64,000 nucleotides of DNA. Origin: Congeria kusceri. Taxonomy: Eukaryota; Mollusca; Bivalvia; Myida; Dreissenidae. Position 1 is the first letter of the stretch. Every line of letters starts with the position of its first letter. The DNA lies in NCBI GenBank assembly GCA_027627225.1, contig CM051029.1, positions 8,827,715 through 8,891,714 on the forward strand, written 5' to 3'. The translations under genes were made by a program, and so were the position numbers. Shown in pieces: positions 34,317-45,615 of this stretch. The notes beneath the pieces are model-generated. The model saw only the letters and a program-made list of their open reading frames with translations. It made no database searches and was not told the origin of the DNA.

Positions 34317-34727
34317 ATATAATTACATGATGTAGTTTGGTTATTTGATAGTTACTGAATGCTTCCGAACCCATCCCTACACTTTAAAGTTCAGTAAATG
34401 AACATGTAAATATTTAGTCCAATAGTGTTAACATGAACATATTAAAATTATTTAAATGTTAATATCTACTGTATACTCATTATTAGTGCACTGAATGAAC
34501 GCGGAAGATTAATTTCATAAAGATAGTGTATACACCCGCATGCCTATTGATTTAACACAGAGTTAATATACATGTAACGCATACACACTATTGCGCAAAT
34601 GTATACAGGAAGATCAATACAGTGAACGAACAAAAGGGATTTTATATACAAATATATCATTACATATATATTAAGGTGTGCCGTCATACTTCCTTTTATG
34701 TATTTAGTGACGAATTAAGTCGTGGAG

Positions 34728-34776
34728 ATGTTCTACTTTAAATGTGTGTGTGTTTTCGTGTTTTCGAGATGTATAG
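34728..34776 (+). CDS. Candidate signal-peptide exon for the downstream Ig/FN3 receptor
   Basis: ATG at 34728 starts a short hydrophobic peptide MFYFKCVCVFVFSRCI that ends in phase 1 at a consensus donor (ATAG|GTAAGT). Joining it to the phase-1 acceptor at 45121 keeps frame (giving Val at the junction). An AT-rich segment near 34641-34680 could hold a TATA box. The implied intron is about 10.3 kb and contains a minus-strand Ig gene, so the link is uncertain. The exon might serve another or a lost gene. Confidence 0.4.
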
Positions 34777-37700
34777 GTAAGTTAACACACTGTTATATTA
34801 TTAGCCTTCGCCATATATGTTTACATAAGTGTGTTCGCTCTAGTTCATATTACAAGTACCTGGTAGTTATATTAACACCGATAAAACGATTTTTAAATCT
34901 AAAAGCTATCTGTTTTTTCGAACTATGACCACATAAATATTGATAATGTTGATGATTGACTTTCTGATCTTATCAACAAAAACGGATACCGAACAAATAA
35001 TAATACAAAAACATGCGCTATGGTACATACATGATTAAACTAATAATAATATATGGCGGGTTCGGTATGTGAGAGAAACAACATTGCTAGCATAGTTGGC
35101 ATTACTTTTTCTGATCAAATGTAGTAAACCTTATCGTAATCCATTAAAAGGGTTACATTGAGTATTATTATTTAATTATAAGTAGTATACTGGTATAAAA
35201 GTGAGTGTGTTGCTTTTATTTTGAACTAAATTCTGAGGCTTTAAGCAATACATTTAAGTGATGTGGGATCTTGCATCCACACACATAGAGTTTGTGTATG
35301 CCTAGAATGGCGAAGATGTGCTTAAGATGGGTTCTATATTAACCATTGAACGCCATTTTAGTTAATAAAAATAGCAGGTACAGTTTCAAAAACAATTCAG
35401 GCGACTGAGCCATATTACTCAATGCAATGTCATCTAATAAAATACTGTAATTATTCAGTTTAATTAATAATACATTATAACTTATTACAACACAGTTGTT
35501 GCAAATAAGTCTCAATTGAAACACTATATTGCAAACAAATGAATATGACATTTGTTTCGATAAAAAAAATTACTTTTCTAAAAATAAAATTTACAACACA
35601 AGAGTTTACATTTATAAAGGTTTTGATGCTGATTGTGCAATACATTGAATGAATCAGAAGATTAAACGTGTGTTTATTGTAACAAAATGTATACACACTG
35701 AACTGAATTACCAAAACAACAGTGTTACTATTACTATTTAACGACAAAGCTCATATCCTTATACAATCCACATGGCTGCATAATATCATGGTTTCATTAA
35801 TAGAATGTCTAAATTGTTCTTCGGCTCAACTTAAATATAGAAAAGTGTGTTTCAACTTCGTTGTGTACATATTTCGAATTAGCTAATATTGTAAAATAAT
35901 GAAAATAATAAAATGCGTTTTACTTTCATTTAAGTTAATCAAGATGCCGCTTCTCAGTGTATTCTAAAATTGATTGATCATAATAACAGTTTCTGAAACA
36001 ATCACTATTATTAACTTGCTACTTCAATTGTTCTAGCACACTGTCTGTCGCCATTTATTCGAACAAAATATTTAACTGCGTAACGTGGAGTGTGATCACT
36101 TAATGAGATTGCTCTAACAATATATACTAATCTGAGAGAAATCCTATATAAGTGTATGCTTATCATGCACACCTCCAAATAACATGTTCTTACTTCATTG
36201 TAGATCAACACATTATGATCTATGCCATTTTGGCTGTATGTCAGTTGTAAGATATATCCATATGATTTGGTAGGCTCAATAATTGAGCAATTGTGTACAG
36301 TTACCATTAAGAGAACACTCAATTTACTTACCAGTAAACTTACAATTGTGGATGTTTTTGTAATGCTATAAGTGGTTATTTAAGAAAAAACGTGAGCTAT
36401 TACAAATGTTATTTTATTGTTGGTAAAAGTTTACAATTTAAATGTAAAGATCAGATTCAACACATGGTTTCACGCAGCATATAAAAACCGAAGTAAGAAT
36501 TGCTTTTAATATAGATCAGTAAATTGCATTTCAAACTAATTTTTTTAAACTAAATGCTAAATATGATTTTTTTTTTTTTAACATTCTGGAGTGTGTAAAA
36601 CTACATGATATTAATCAGATATAAGTAGATGATAGTTATTTTCTATTACTTTGAGACGTCTATGTGTCAAATATATTTACATTTTGAGAAACAACAATGG
36701 ACACAATATAATGACACACTAAGGTGACTTTCGGTGGTAACCTTTTTAGTAACTGATTGTGTTGTTGACACCCGACACTTGTTTGGAAACACAGTGTGTC
36801 GTGCTTTTTAACTGTCTAATATAACTGACATATCATTATAGTCTATTAAATTTGACGTGATAAAAATAGTATTTGCAGATTTTGACATATCTATATGGCC
36901 TAAATACTGAAAGTTGTGGGTTAATATGCCAGAACTGTATTGTTTAGGTCAGCTTTTACGATCAGCAGTCTTCTCGTCAATTTTTATCCTGGGTGTTTCG
37001 CCACAATTTCCAAACAACGGTCGTTTCGCCAAATATATATAATGGGACATCTTATATCATATGTACACATGTTATATAATATGCACACATTGTCCTCTTT
37101 TTTCACTACAAATAACCGCCCCGTTAATACATATGCTAAATTTCACTAATTGGCCTAATTTTAATTTGACGTCACTTTTGCACTTAATTGAATGTATTTA
37201 AACCAGTTATAAATTAATCTAAAACTCACAGGAGTGTGTTTTTATTTTTATGCTAATGTGTACACGGGGTTCATGAAATGATTTTGAAAGCGCGATTTTA
37301 ACTGATTCGTCATGCGCGTGATTATTTCTAACTGCCCCACATCTAGAATAGCCAATACATTTATTTGTTTGTATGTATTTCATCGTCACCACATACCAGC
37401 ATAATCATATGTTTCATATTTTTCATCATGATCATCATAAATCTGCAAATCACCAACGTTTCACACGAAAATAATCATGGACACATGGAAGGTGCTTTAT
37501 ATGCACGTATATCTCTATGAGTGAACATGTGTAAGGTATGATTTCATTTAAGTATACATTTTACTCATTTTTCATATTTAAACATTGAATCTGAATAGCT
37601 CACTTATATCCGTAAATACACATCGTAGATAAATGTTTTGATACAACAAATAATTCATACGTGTTCACATATATACAATCAGCATTTAATTTATGTATGA

Positions 37701-39524
37701 ACTCTGTTATCATTTCCAACAAAAGTCACATAGTAACTAAATAGAAGGGAATCTGTAAATAAAATACATTAGCTTCATATATACAAGTAACTATTCTGCA
37801 GAGTTTTTTATGCGCATGAATACACCGCGAAGTTAAAACAAAATTGCGTATACATGTGTTTTTTACTAATAACTTTCTAGTCAAGATTCGTCGCGGGACA
37901 AAATAATTCGCCACGAAAGTTCTCGAACACGCGCGAATTTTTGTCGCGAGATTTAGTGATTATTCGTGACATCGCCAGCGAGCGCTTCGCGATTAAATTG
38001 GTTCGTCGCATATCGTGAACGTTGCGGGTTTTCGCGGGGCGTGTACTGTACATGTAAATGGAAAAAGCGCAAATGCTACTTTGATAATACCGAAGTAGCG
38101 TGAAATTACCAAGACCGTGAAAACATTAAGATAAACCGGAAGTCTTGCTTTCCCCACAATAACCCCGTGAGAGTTATCATACTAGTGGCGGTGAAAAACA
38201 CAACATTGTGCTGATGCATAATAACAATTAGCGTAGAGTATTTTACATACGTGGTGGATTTCTTAAAAATACAGTTTAGCACAGCATTATTCGCCATGAC
38301 TTTAATAATTATAGATTGCAGTAATGTTCGGACTGCTGTTATTATTACAGACTTTACTAGTAAACAAGAGTGTATATCTACAATTACCGCTCATATATAT
38401 AATACCAAATACTAATAATAGATCTCAATGTTTCGTTGTATAAAATACACATTTCAATAACCACCACTCAAACACGCTTGTACTCTATACTGAATATTAG
38501 TTGTTTGCGTTTATATAGTAAGCGTGAAATATGTATCTTATTCGACACGTGACTGTTTTACATTAATGAAACGATTGGTCAGTCTTGCACGAGGATCTCA
38601 AACATTAAATTATGTTGTGTAAAGCTCATTCTACCAGGCGTTTTCACTCAATACATACCGGTTTTTAATTTAAGTTCATTTTAGTCGTCTTTTTTTGGTT
38701 AGACTGAACACTTTTACCATGTTCTGTTTAAATTGGCTTTAAATTGCTCGTCTGGTATTGCAATTATGAGTTTTGTTGTGTTTTGAAAAACACAAATAGA
38801 ACAGGAGAAAAGACTGAGGTTACGCCATAGGTAGACTGCAATTACAAGTCTCGGCAATAGTAATTACGAACGAAATATGCACGAAATATAATAGCAACTG
38901 GTAGGGCTGAAAAACGAAACATACATGCATGTTTGGTTTACTGTCACACAATTCTTTGCTTATGTCTTTTACCTTAAGGCTAAATATAACGGATTTTAAA
39001 CTTAAATGTTAATTACGGTCCCATTTGTCATAGATGTGCGTTATGATGTGTGTGGGAATTGTAATTTCGTTTATAAATCAATGTTCAAACGATCAAAACT
39101 TGTTGGTCCATGCAATTCTTTGAATTTCTCGTAAATGTGCAAACCTTTGTGTTGCTTTAAACCTATAGACACTTATTTTACTATAATATAAATTGACAAT
39201 GAATTATATTTGTAATCGCCTAGCTATTTACCATTTTATATATTCAGTGTTTGTTTACTGACTGTACGTCTAGTTGCGACTGTGCGCTTGATCATTAGTT
39301 GCGCGACTGAAATTAAATGGTATAATGCCACTAGTGCACAATTACGTTGAAGATGTTGACCCAATATTTTTCAGCGTTATTATACCACTGACCGAAACCA
39401 CAAATTAAACCCGCCAACTTTCGGTAATATCCTGTCCCTGACTGATAACACGTTTTAGCTCCAACCTCATTAACGAATAGCATGCTACTTTGTCATGTGC
39501 AAGGACTGTTTCGACCCGCCCACT
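34777..39524. other. Gene-free stretch
   Basis: AT-rich, no supported exon. A CpG-richer block of about 160 bp (37885-38045, many TCGCG/TTCGCG strings) stands out and is probably a degenerate repeat. The 103-codon minus-strand frame at 36011-36322 has spaced cysteines but no clear domain. Confidence 0.4.
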
Positions 39525-40615
39525 TTTCGGAACTACTTTTTGAAGGAGTGGAATGTCACTTACGTCGTTAAAATATTAACAAATAATATATCTATACAAT
39601 TACAAAATTGTAATTCACAAACATAAAATTTACTGGAAAAAAACCTGTAAACATTATTCTATTAACAAAACTTACGTTATTATGTCAAATAAGCATTATG
39701 CAAAAACATGCAATGACCAGCATAGAAAACCTGTCAATAAAATGGCTGTGGACCTAAAAATATGAAAGAAAATCTGCCACCTTTTGAAAATAACTCACAA
39801 TAACATAAGCAAAACTGCATATGTAAATAAATGACATTATTAATTATATCAATATTTAAACATAAGCCCCTATGGCTCTAAATTAGGCCAAAAAAAGGCC
39901 AAGGGTTATACTTTGACTTGTATTTGTGCACTCATGGTGGTATTACCAAGACACTCACCGATTGCCTACTCTGCCAGAAAGGACGTGATACCCGTTGCTG
40001 CCCCAACAATATTATGCGGCTTAAATACAAGCCCACATCGCAAACACGACACGCTGCATCTCCTGCAGACTGCTATTACGTTCTCCACCCAGTTTGAAAT
40101 AATACTTGGGGGATAGTTTTCCAGAGCAATCGTCGACGTCTTAACTTTGAACGCATGTACGCACTGAGTTTATTAACGACTTACTTGATAATACATCCAC
40201 TGGTTGTTGTACTTTTAAATTTGTTTCGCTGCTGAATATATATATATTTATATGATGTTAAATGTTCCAATAAGTAGCAATATCTCGCTTCGATTTTTTT
40301 TTCATTGGTTACATGTGTTTTAAAATGTTTAATTGTTGGTGATTTTGTCAAGAACTATTTTAATGCATAACTGTGCATCGACGCTATTAGACGCCATCAG
40401 GCTCTCTCCATTGCATATTGTGTTGTACTGTTAATTGCTAAATGTTTGCGATTTAATTCGTTTAGTTTAGTTTATTAATTATAAAAACACTATTTGCAAA
40501 ACGCGGCATAATAAATAAAATATATGGTAGTTGACATTTGATATCATGTGATATCAGACTCGTCTGATATCAAATTATATCAAAAGTCACCAACCATATA
40601 TTCTCTATATGTGTG
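39525..40615. repeat. Segmental duplication, copy B (pairs with 590-2475)
   Basis: Same order and orientation of blocks as copy A, at moderate identity, with copy A's central 750 bp or so missing. It precedes the second receptor locus as copy A precedes the first. Coding potential differs between copies, so non-coding origin is favoured. Confidence 0.75.
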
Positions 40616-41071
40616 CTTAGTTTCGATTGGTGATCGACACATATTTATGAAATGATCGATCTTCCTCGATAATAATTAAGCAATTTTGCGTAAATATCAT
40701 ATAGTTTACATGTAAATGTGTTATGTATGCGTAATGAAATAGAATTTCATTTCTCATTTCATGGAAACATATTTATTTTACACACATTTTGCGTTTTATT
40801 ATTCGCGCGTGTTTGGTCCTTACGACCAAACATATGTAAGTCCGTTAGTATGTACGTCCGTACGTTCGTTCGTATTTAGATAAGTACGTACGTTCGTCTG
40901 TACGTCCTTACATATGAAGTTAACGCTCCAAAAAGTGTAAATGCCTGAAGTATTATAATTTAACATCCGTATTCTATTTGCCATTACAAGACGATGTGTA
41001 GCGTACATGATTGATGCTTGTCTGTCAAATATCAATTTTACCATTCTAGTGCAAATGTCAATGGTGTTCAG

Positions 41072-41200
41072 GAGCATACAATTTGGATTGTAAATGACTC
41101 GTCAAAAGTAACAATCCTCATGTATTGGTATGCCGCTCACAACAACCAGACATGCAGCATCAATTTCAAGTTCAAAAGTAAAATATTAAAATGTCCGTTC
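41072..41200 (+). pseudogene. Possible Ig-like exon remnant
   Basis: After GGTGTTCAG| the frame reads EHTIWIVNDSSKVTILMYWY then NNQTCSINFKFKSK. It resembles the start of the minus-strand Ig exon at 42784-42476 (TCIDRF...NVTLLFNF). Only the first half of a domain is visible and no donor is convincing. Weak evidence. Confidence 0.3.
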
Positions 41201-41909
41201 ATAGTTACTTACCACGCCATAATCACAAAATGCCTGTAAGGATTTTCAAAACAAAAACTTAAGATTATTATTTGTCATGAACATATGACGTGTCGCATAA
41301 AAGACCCATGGTTTTCGGTCGAATTTTAATATCACAGTTTAAGGTCAAACGTCAAATATTTATCCTGTTCATAGTATTTTCAGGCATGAGGGATTTTCAA
41401 ATAACTTGGAAGAAATAAGTACCATCTTAAGACGGTAATTCGCGCGCAAGAACCTTTGCTAAGCCAATGCAGACTTTATCGCAGGTGACCAAACCTCCTT
41501 TGTCGAAAAACAGATGAACATACATGTTTATAAATATTTATTATGTGCATTGGTCATTTGTTGGCAAAAACATACCCATTTCGACATTGAATACTTGAAT
41601 AAACGCAACTATTTAACACAAGCATGTTAATATAATGATCGTTAAGTTCCATTTAAGTACATAAAACAAAAACACAATGTTTATAACACTTTTTATGTAT
41701 CGTGTTTATTAAACAACAGACTGAAGTAAATATAGTAATTAATACAAGGACAATACAAAAAACGGGAAAAATCCATAACAAAATGTGGAATTTGAGTATA
41801 TCTGTCATTTCATTTGATGGGCTGGTAAATTCTGAAACGACATTAAAACCGATGAGTTGATCATAGGAATTCGTGTTCTAAATATACTCGTATGTGTTAT
41901 AATATAATA

Positions 41910-41912
41910 TAT

Positions 41913-41995
<83 letters not shown>

Positions 41996-42052
41996 TGTGA
42001 TTATTTATTTATGTATATATCTTTTATGTATTTATTTATTTATTAGTTTGTG
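41910..42052. repeat. (TTTA)n microsatellite
   Basis: About 22 pure TTTA units (to about 41996) followed by degenerate ones. The Ile/Tyr/Leu-rich open frame across it is an artefact. Confidence 0.95.
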
Positions 42053-42475
42053 TATTTATTTATACAGAAGTTTGTGTGGACAATAAGGGGCAGGGACTCT
42101 TATAACAATGCAGTTATTTATTCTGACAAGAGTGATTTCTCTTGACGTTTGAGCGAGAAAACCAACAAACAAATATTAGAATACAAATATTACCAGTGTC
42201 CCCTCTGTAGTGGTAAGGGACAGTGCGGTTGAAGCTAAAATCATACAAAATCATATAAATAAATACAACAATAAATCAGATTACTTAAAGTCACAAATTA
42301 AAATTACTGTTTATCAACATGGCAATTCAAAATGTTTTGAAGTGCGTTTATGTGTAATTCTGTGAGAATACATAAACATATATAGATAATGGCGGCTCCG
42401 TGCCACCAAAAGCAGTATTTAAAGCAATCTTAGAGTATTGGTGATGATTAAGAAGCAATTAAACAAAATATATAC

Positions 42476-43397
42476 CTCAATCTCGTGTGCAGAATGTACT
42501 CGTCGCTGGGCTGTCTTTTTTGGAACAGGTATAATTTGCGGATGTGTTGCTATTAAATTGTAATATGGTAACATTTATAGTTGTAAGATCTGCATTGGAA
42601 GATATAATGTAAACACCAGCGAATTTTGTGTCAAGAACGCAGTCAACAACGCCTAACAACGAACAATGTCCTATTTTAATGCTTCCTTTGAAACACTCAA
42701 TTAGGGCATTTATTGTTGAACTAAAATTAAACAGCAGCGTCACATTTTGTTCCCCATCCTCAGCAAATCGATCGATGCAGGTGCCTGAAATGTTAACGTA
42801 ATGAAAAAACACGCTGACAAAATATGGCATTTCTGTAGTTTGTTTGCTGTTTAAATATTTAAAGACTGAATTAGGGACTAATTTATATTTATTCTTGATG
42901 TCAAGCGTCACTCCTATATTCTCGAACAGTATACGTTCTAACAAAAGTACTGAATTGCGAGAACTTATTTTGTATACGCGTATGTGTGCACTTTGTACAG
43001 AGAATATCGCATGATCATAGTAAAAAAAATATTTCAGAAGTGTATGCAGTCATGTTCACCAGTTACATAATGAAGGACATTGATGTCATTGTTTTAAATA
43101 AAATGCCAATAAATAGAAAATTCATTTATTCCAAGTGATGAAATAAGTAACTGAGATGGCTGGTTGACATATTATAGATTAATGTAATAAACATAAACAA
43201 AATAATTTCACGTTGTCAACAATTGTACACAATTCTTCTTAAATGCGAATCTAAGTATAATTGCCATAATTCAAAATGTATTTTTGCAAAAAGATTCATT
43301 TAAATGCTACATAAAATCTGAAAATATATTTACCTGAGATTGTGTAAACTATCAAATATCCTGTCAGAATTACCGTTAACATGTCCGATAAAGTCAT
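42476..43397 (-). CDS. Minus-strand signal peptide plus Ig-like domain gene (two exons)
   Basis: Exon 1, 43397-43334, encodes a clear signal peptide (MTLSDMLTVILTGYLIVY...) ending in phase 1 at a GTAAAT donor. Exon 2 is best read from the ACATTTCAG acceptor at 42784 to 42476, 309 bp, phase 1-1. It encodes an Ig-like segment with NVTLLFNF, ECFKGS, GHCSLLGVVDC, GVYII, NVTILQF and ANYTC, plus many N-glycosylation sequons. An alternative acceptor at 42949 would lengthen it to 474 bp, also in frame. TGA at 42479-42477 lies one base before the GTATAT donor. The product is thus either a secreted single-Ig protein or a receptor broken by a terminal nonsense codon. No downstream minus-strand exon was recognised. 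Function unknown; an immune-type binding protein is inference. Confidence 0.55.
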
Positions 43398-45120
43398 TGT
43401 TTGTATGTACTATGTCATTGTGTTTACTTGGCTACCGATTGCGGACTGCACACACATAAACACCTCAATATCCCAAACAAATTGACATATATCAAAGCAC
43501 TAAACGACTTCAAGATGATAATGACATATAAACTTTACTTCTTGTTTATAATCTGAAAAAGAGAAGTGTGCAGACAAAATAGGAAATTAATTCTCAACTG
43601 ATCATTTTGCTGTTTAAAAAAATGCGATCTTACCCCGATAAAAATCAAATATCCATATACTTTATGAAAACCCACACCTAATAGTATGTATGACGTAAAT
43701 CTCTTCCTATCAGTAGATGTTGCATATCGCACAGACTTTACCGTTTTTATATGTCACACTAAATTCATCGTAATGTTTGCTTGCATGGTACTGTACAACC
43801 AAATATTGCTATTGCCGGGATATATAACCTGACACATGAGGGTCCTAATAACATTAATTATTTTCTGAATAATATGTTATCTTGATATTCGGCATGATGT
43901 GTGTGTCCTGACGTTTTAACAACGGTATTTCCAGCGATATATAATTAATCATTTTGAATACGTCACGCTTTATCAAATGCCATAATGCACAAAGACTTTA
44001 TTGAAATTAAAATAATGCCCTGTGCTGTTTTATGACATTTTTGCTACAATATGGAATAACTCGTTGTAATTAAACTTGTACCATTACATTTTCGTCTTTT
44101 CGTATTTTACAAATAAAACATTAAACTGACGCCGTGGTATTACAGATAAACGAGTGACGATTACTTATGGCATACCAACCTGTTTGTCTTTCTATGTTTA
44201 ATATCGTTATCGGCATGATACAGTCCTTTTTCCCTATTCTATTTATGAATGTTAGCCCGTCTGGTATCCTCTGGAAAGACATGTCCACGTGTACAGAACT
44301 AACTTTCTCTGAGAGTTGTTTTCTTGGCATTGTCTCAAATCCATACTACCCTTAGTACAATACATAAATGTGAATAAAATATATATTTAGTGGAAGTAAA
44401 ACTGGTTTGAACTTGCTAAAATGTATTCATGCAAATAAAAGTTCGGGTTAAAAGAAATGCAATCTTAATCCTAACGTACGCCACATCCGCTGACGCTGTA
44501 GTAAGCAGACAATATAGGTGTCTTAAACTTAATACGATTTTAATAAGATTTCATTTGTTTTGATATATGAACACTTACGTGCATTGTAATTTATGAAATA
44601 ATTTAACTCTGATTTGCATATGTATTGATATATTTCCGAAATTTGTATTCACGTAATTATGTTACTTTTGCTTTTAAAAGTATTTTAATTATATAATTTT
44701 TATAATATTATAGAGGTAATCTTATTGTGAAATTTATCATAACATGAACTGTCGATAGACTGTGCGGAAATCAGGTTTATATGTCAACTTAGACGTCGAC
44801 TTAATGTTAAATTATACGAGGAGTATGTTCCATACAACACCCGATATTATCAAGCATACATGGGTGTCGTCGAAGTAAATAGTCCTTAAACATTAATACC
44901 GACAACGGCCCTGTATATCATGAGCTCGTTGGATTTCTTGTATCACAGTACAGATGTTAAAATGTTGTAAATGTAATATGGATACGCATGTGTTAGCCAT
45001 CACATGGCTATGTATGCAATATCTAACACAAGGTACACAGTATAATCGTTACTTTTTTTGTTAAATATATTACAATTAAAAATATTTATAATATAATATA
45101 TGTCACTAAATATGTTTCAG
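43398..45120. other. Intergenic/intronic stretch
   Basis: No well-supported exon. Overlapping open frames on both strands at 44121-44355 follow a TATTACAG string and may include a decayed Ig exon, but no domain can be read through. Confidence 0.35.
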
Positions 45121-45456
45121 TTGTTGATTCGGCTATCAACCTAAAGGCCAATGAGGACGTATATATAAATGGCAATCTCACACTGGTATGCTCAACATCA
45201 TCTTCATTTACCACTGTTTACTGGGGTATGACAGAAAAGGGTGTCTCTGAAGAAATAGTCCTTGTGCAACAGTATGCCGGTGGAAAATGTTATCAGAATA
45301 CACAATATATGGACTGCTTTTGCAATTCTACGACATTGTTTATATGTGTATTAAATGCAGTAACGTTATCAAATGACAGGCAAACTTGGCGGTGTTCGGC
45401 CGTAGGAGCGAATACAATGGCGACGTTTAGCAACAACTACACAATCAGTCTGATAT
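45121..45456 (+). CDS. Ig domain 1 (V-like) exon
   Basis: 336 bp, TTTCAG| to |GTACGT. It reads NLTLVCSTSS...TVYWGM...GGKCYQNTQYMDCFC...WRCSAVGANTM. B-strand Cys, C-strand Trp and F-strand Cys (WRC) are present, plus extra Cys in a C-x8-C-x-C cluster that is shared in pattern with the fragment at 30.5 kb. The extra cysteines suggest a lineage-specific disulfide in the outermost domain. Confidence 0.85.
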
Positions 45457-45557
45457 GTACGTAATAACATTAATTATACCAATAATATTGGATATTTTCA
45501 ACAGTTTTGTTATGTAATATATAATAATAATAATATCATAATAATAATGATGATAAC

Positions 45558-45615
<58 letters not shown>

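Noticed and set aside
36011..36322. 103-codon minus frame with spaced cysteines, considered as an Ig domain
   Set aside because: No Trp core, no acceptor and no signal exon. The resemblance to other Ig exons here is too weak.
40838..40915. Considered as a CRISPR-like or regulatory array (GTACGT/GTTCGT repeats)
   Set aside because: Simple degenerate tetranucleotide sequence in a eukaryotic genome, with no repeat-spacer structure.
44121..44355. Overlapping frames on both strands considered as an Ig exon
   Set aside because: Neither strand gives a Cys-Trp-Cys pattern or a paired donor. Left unassigned.
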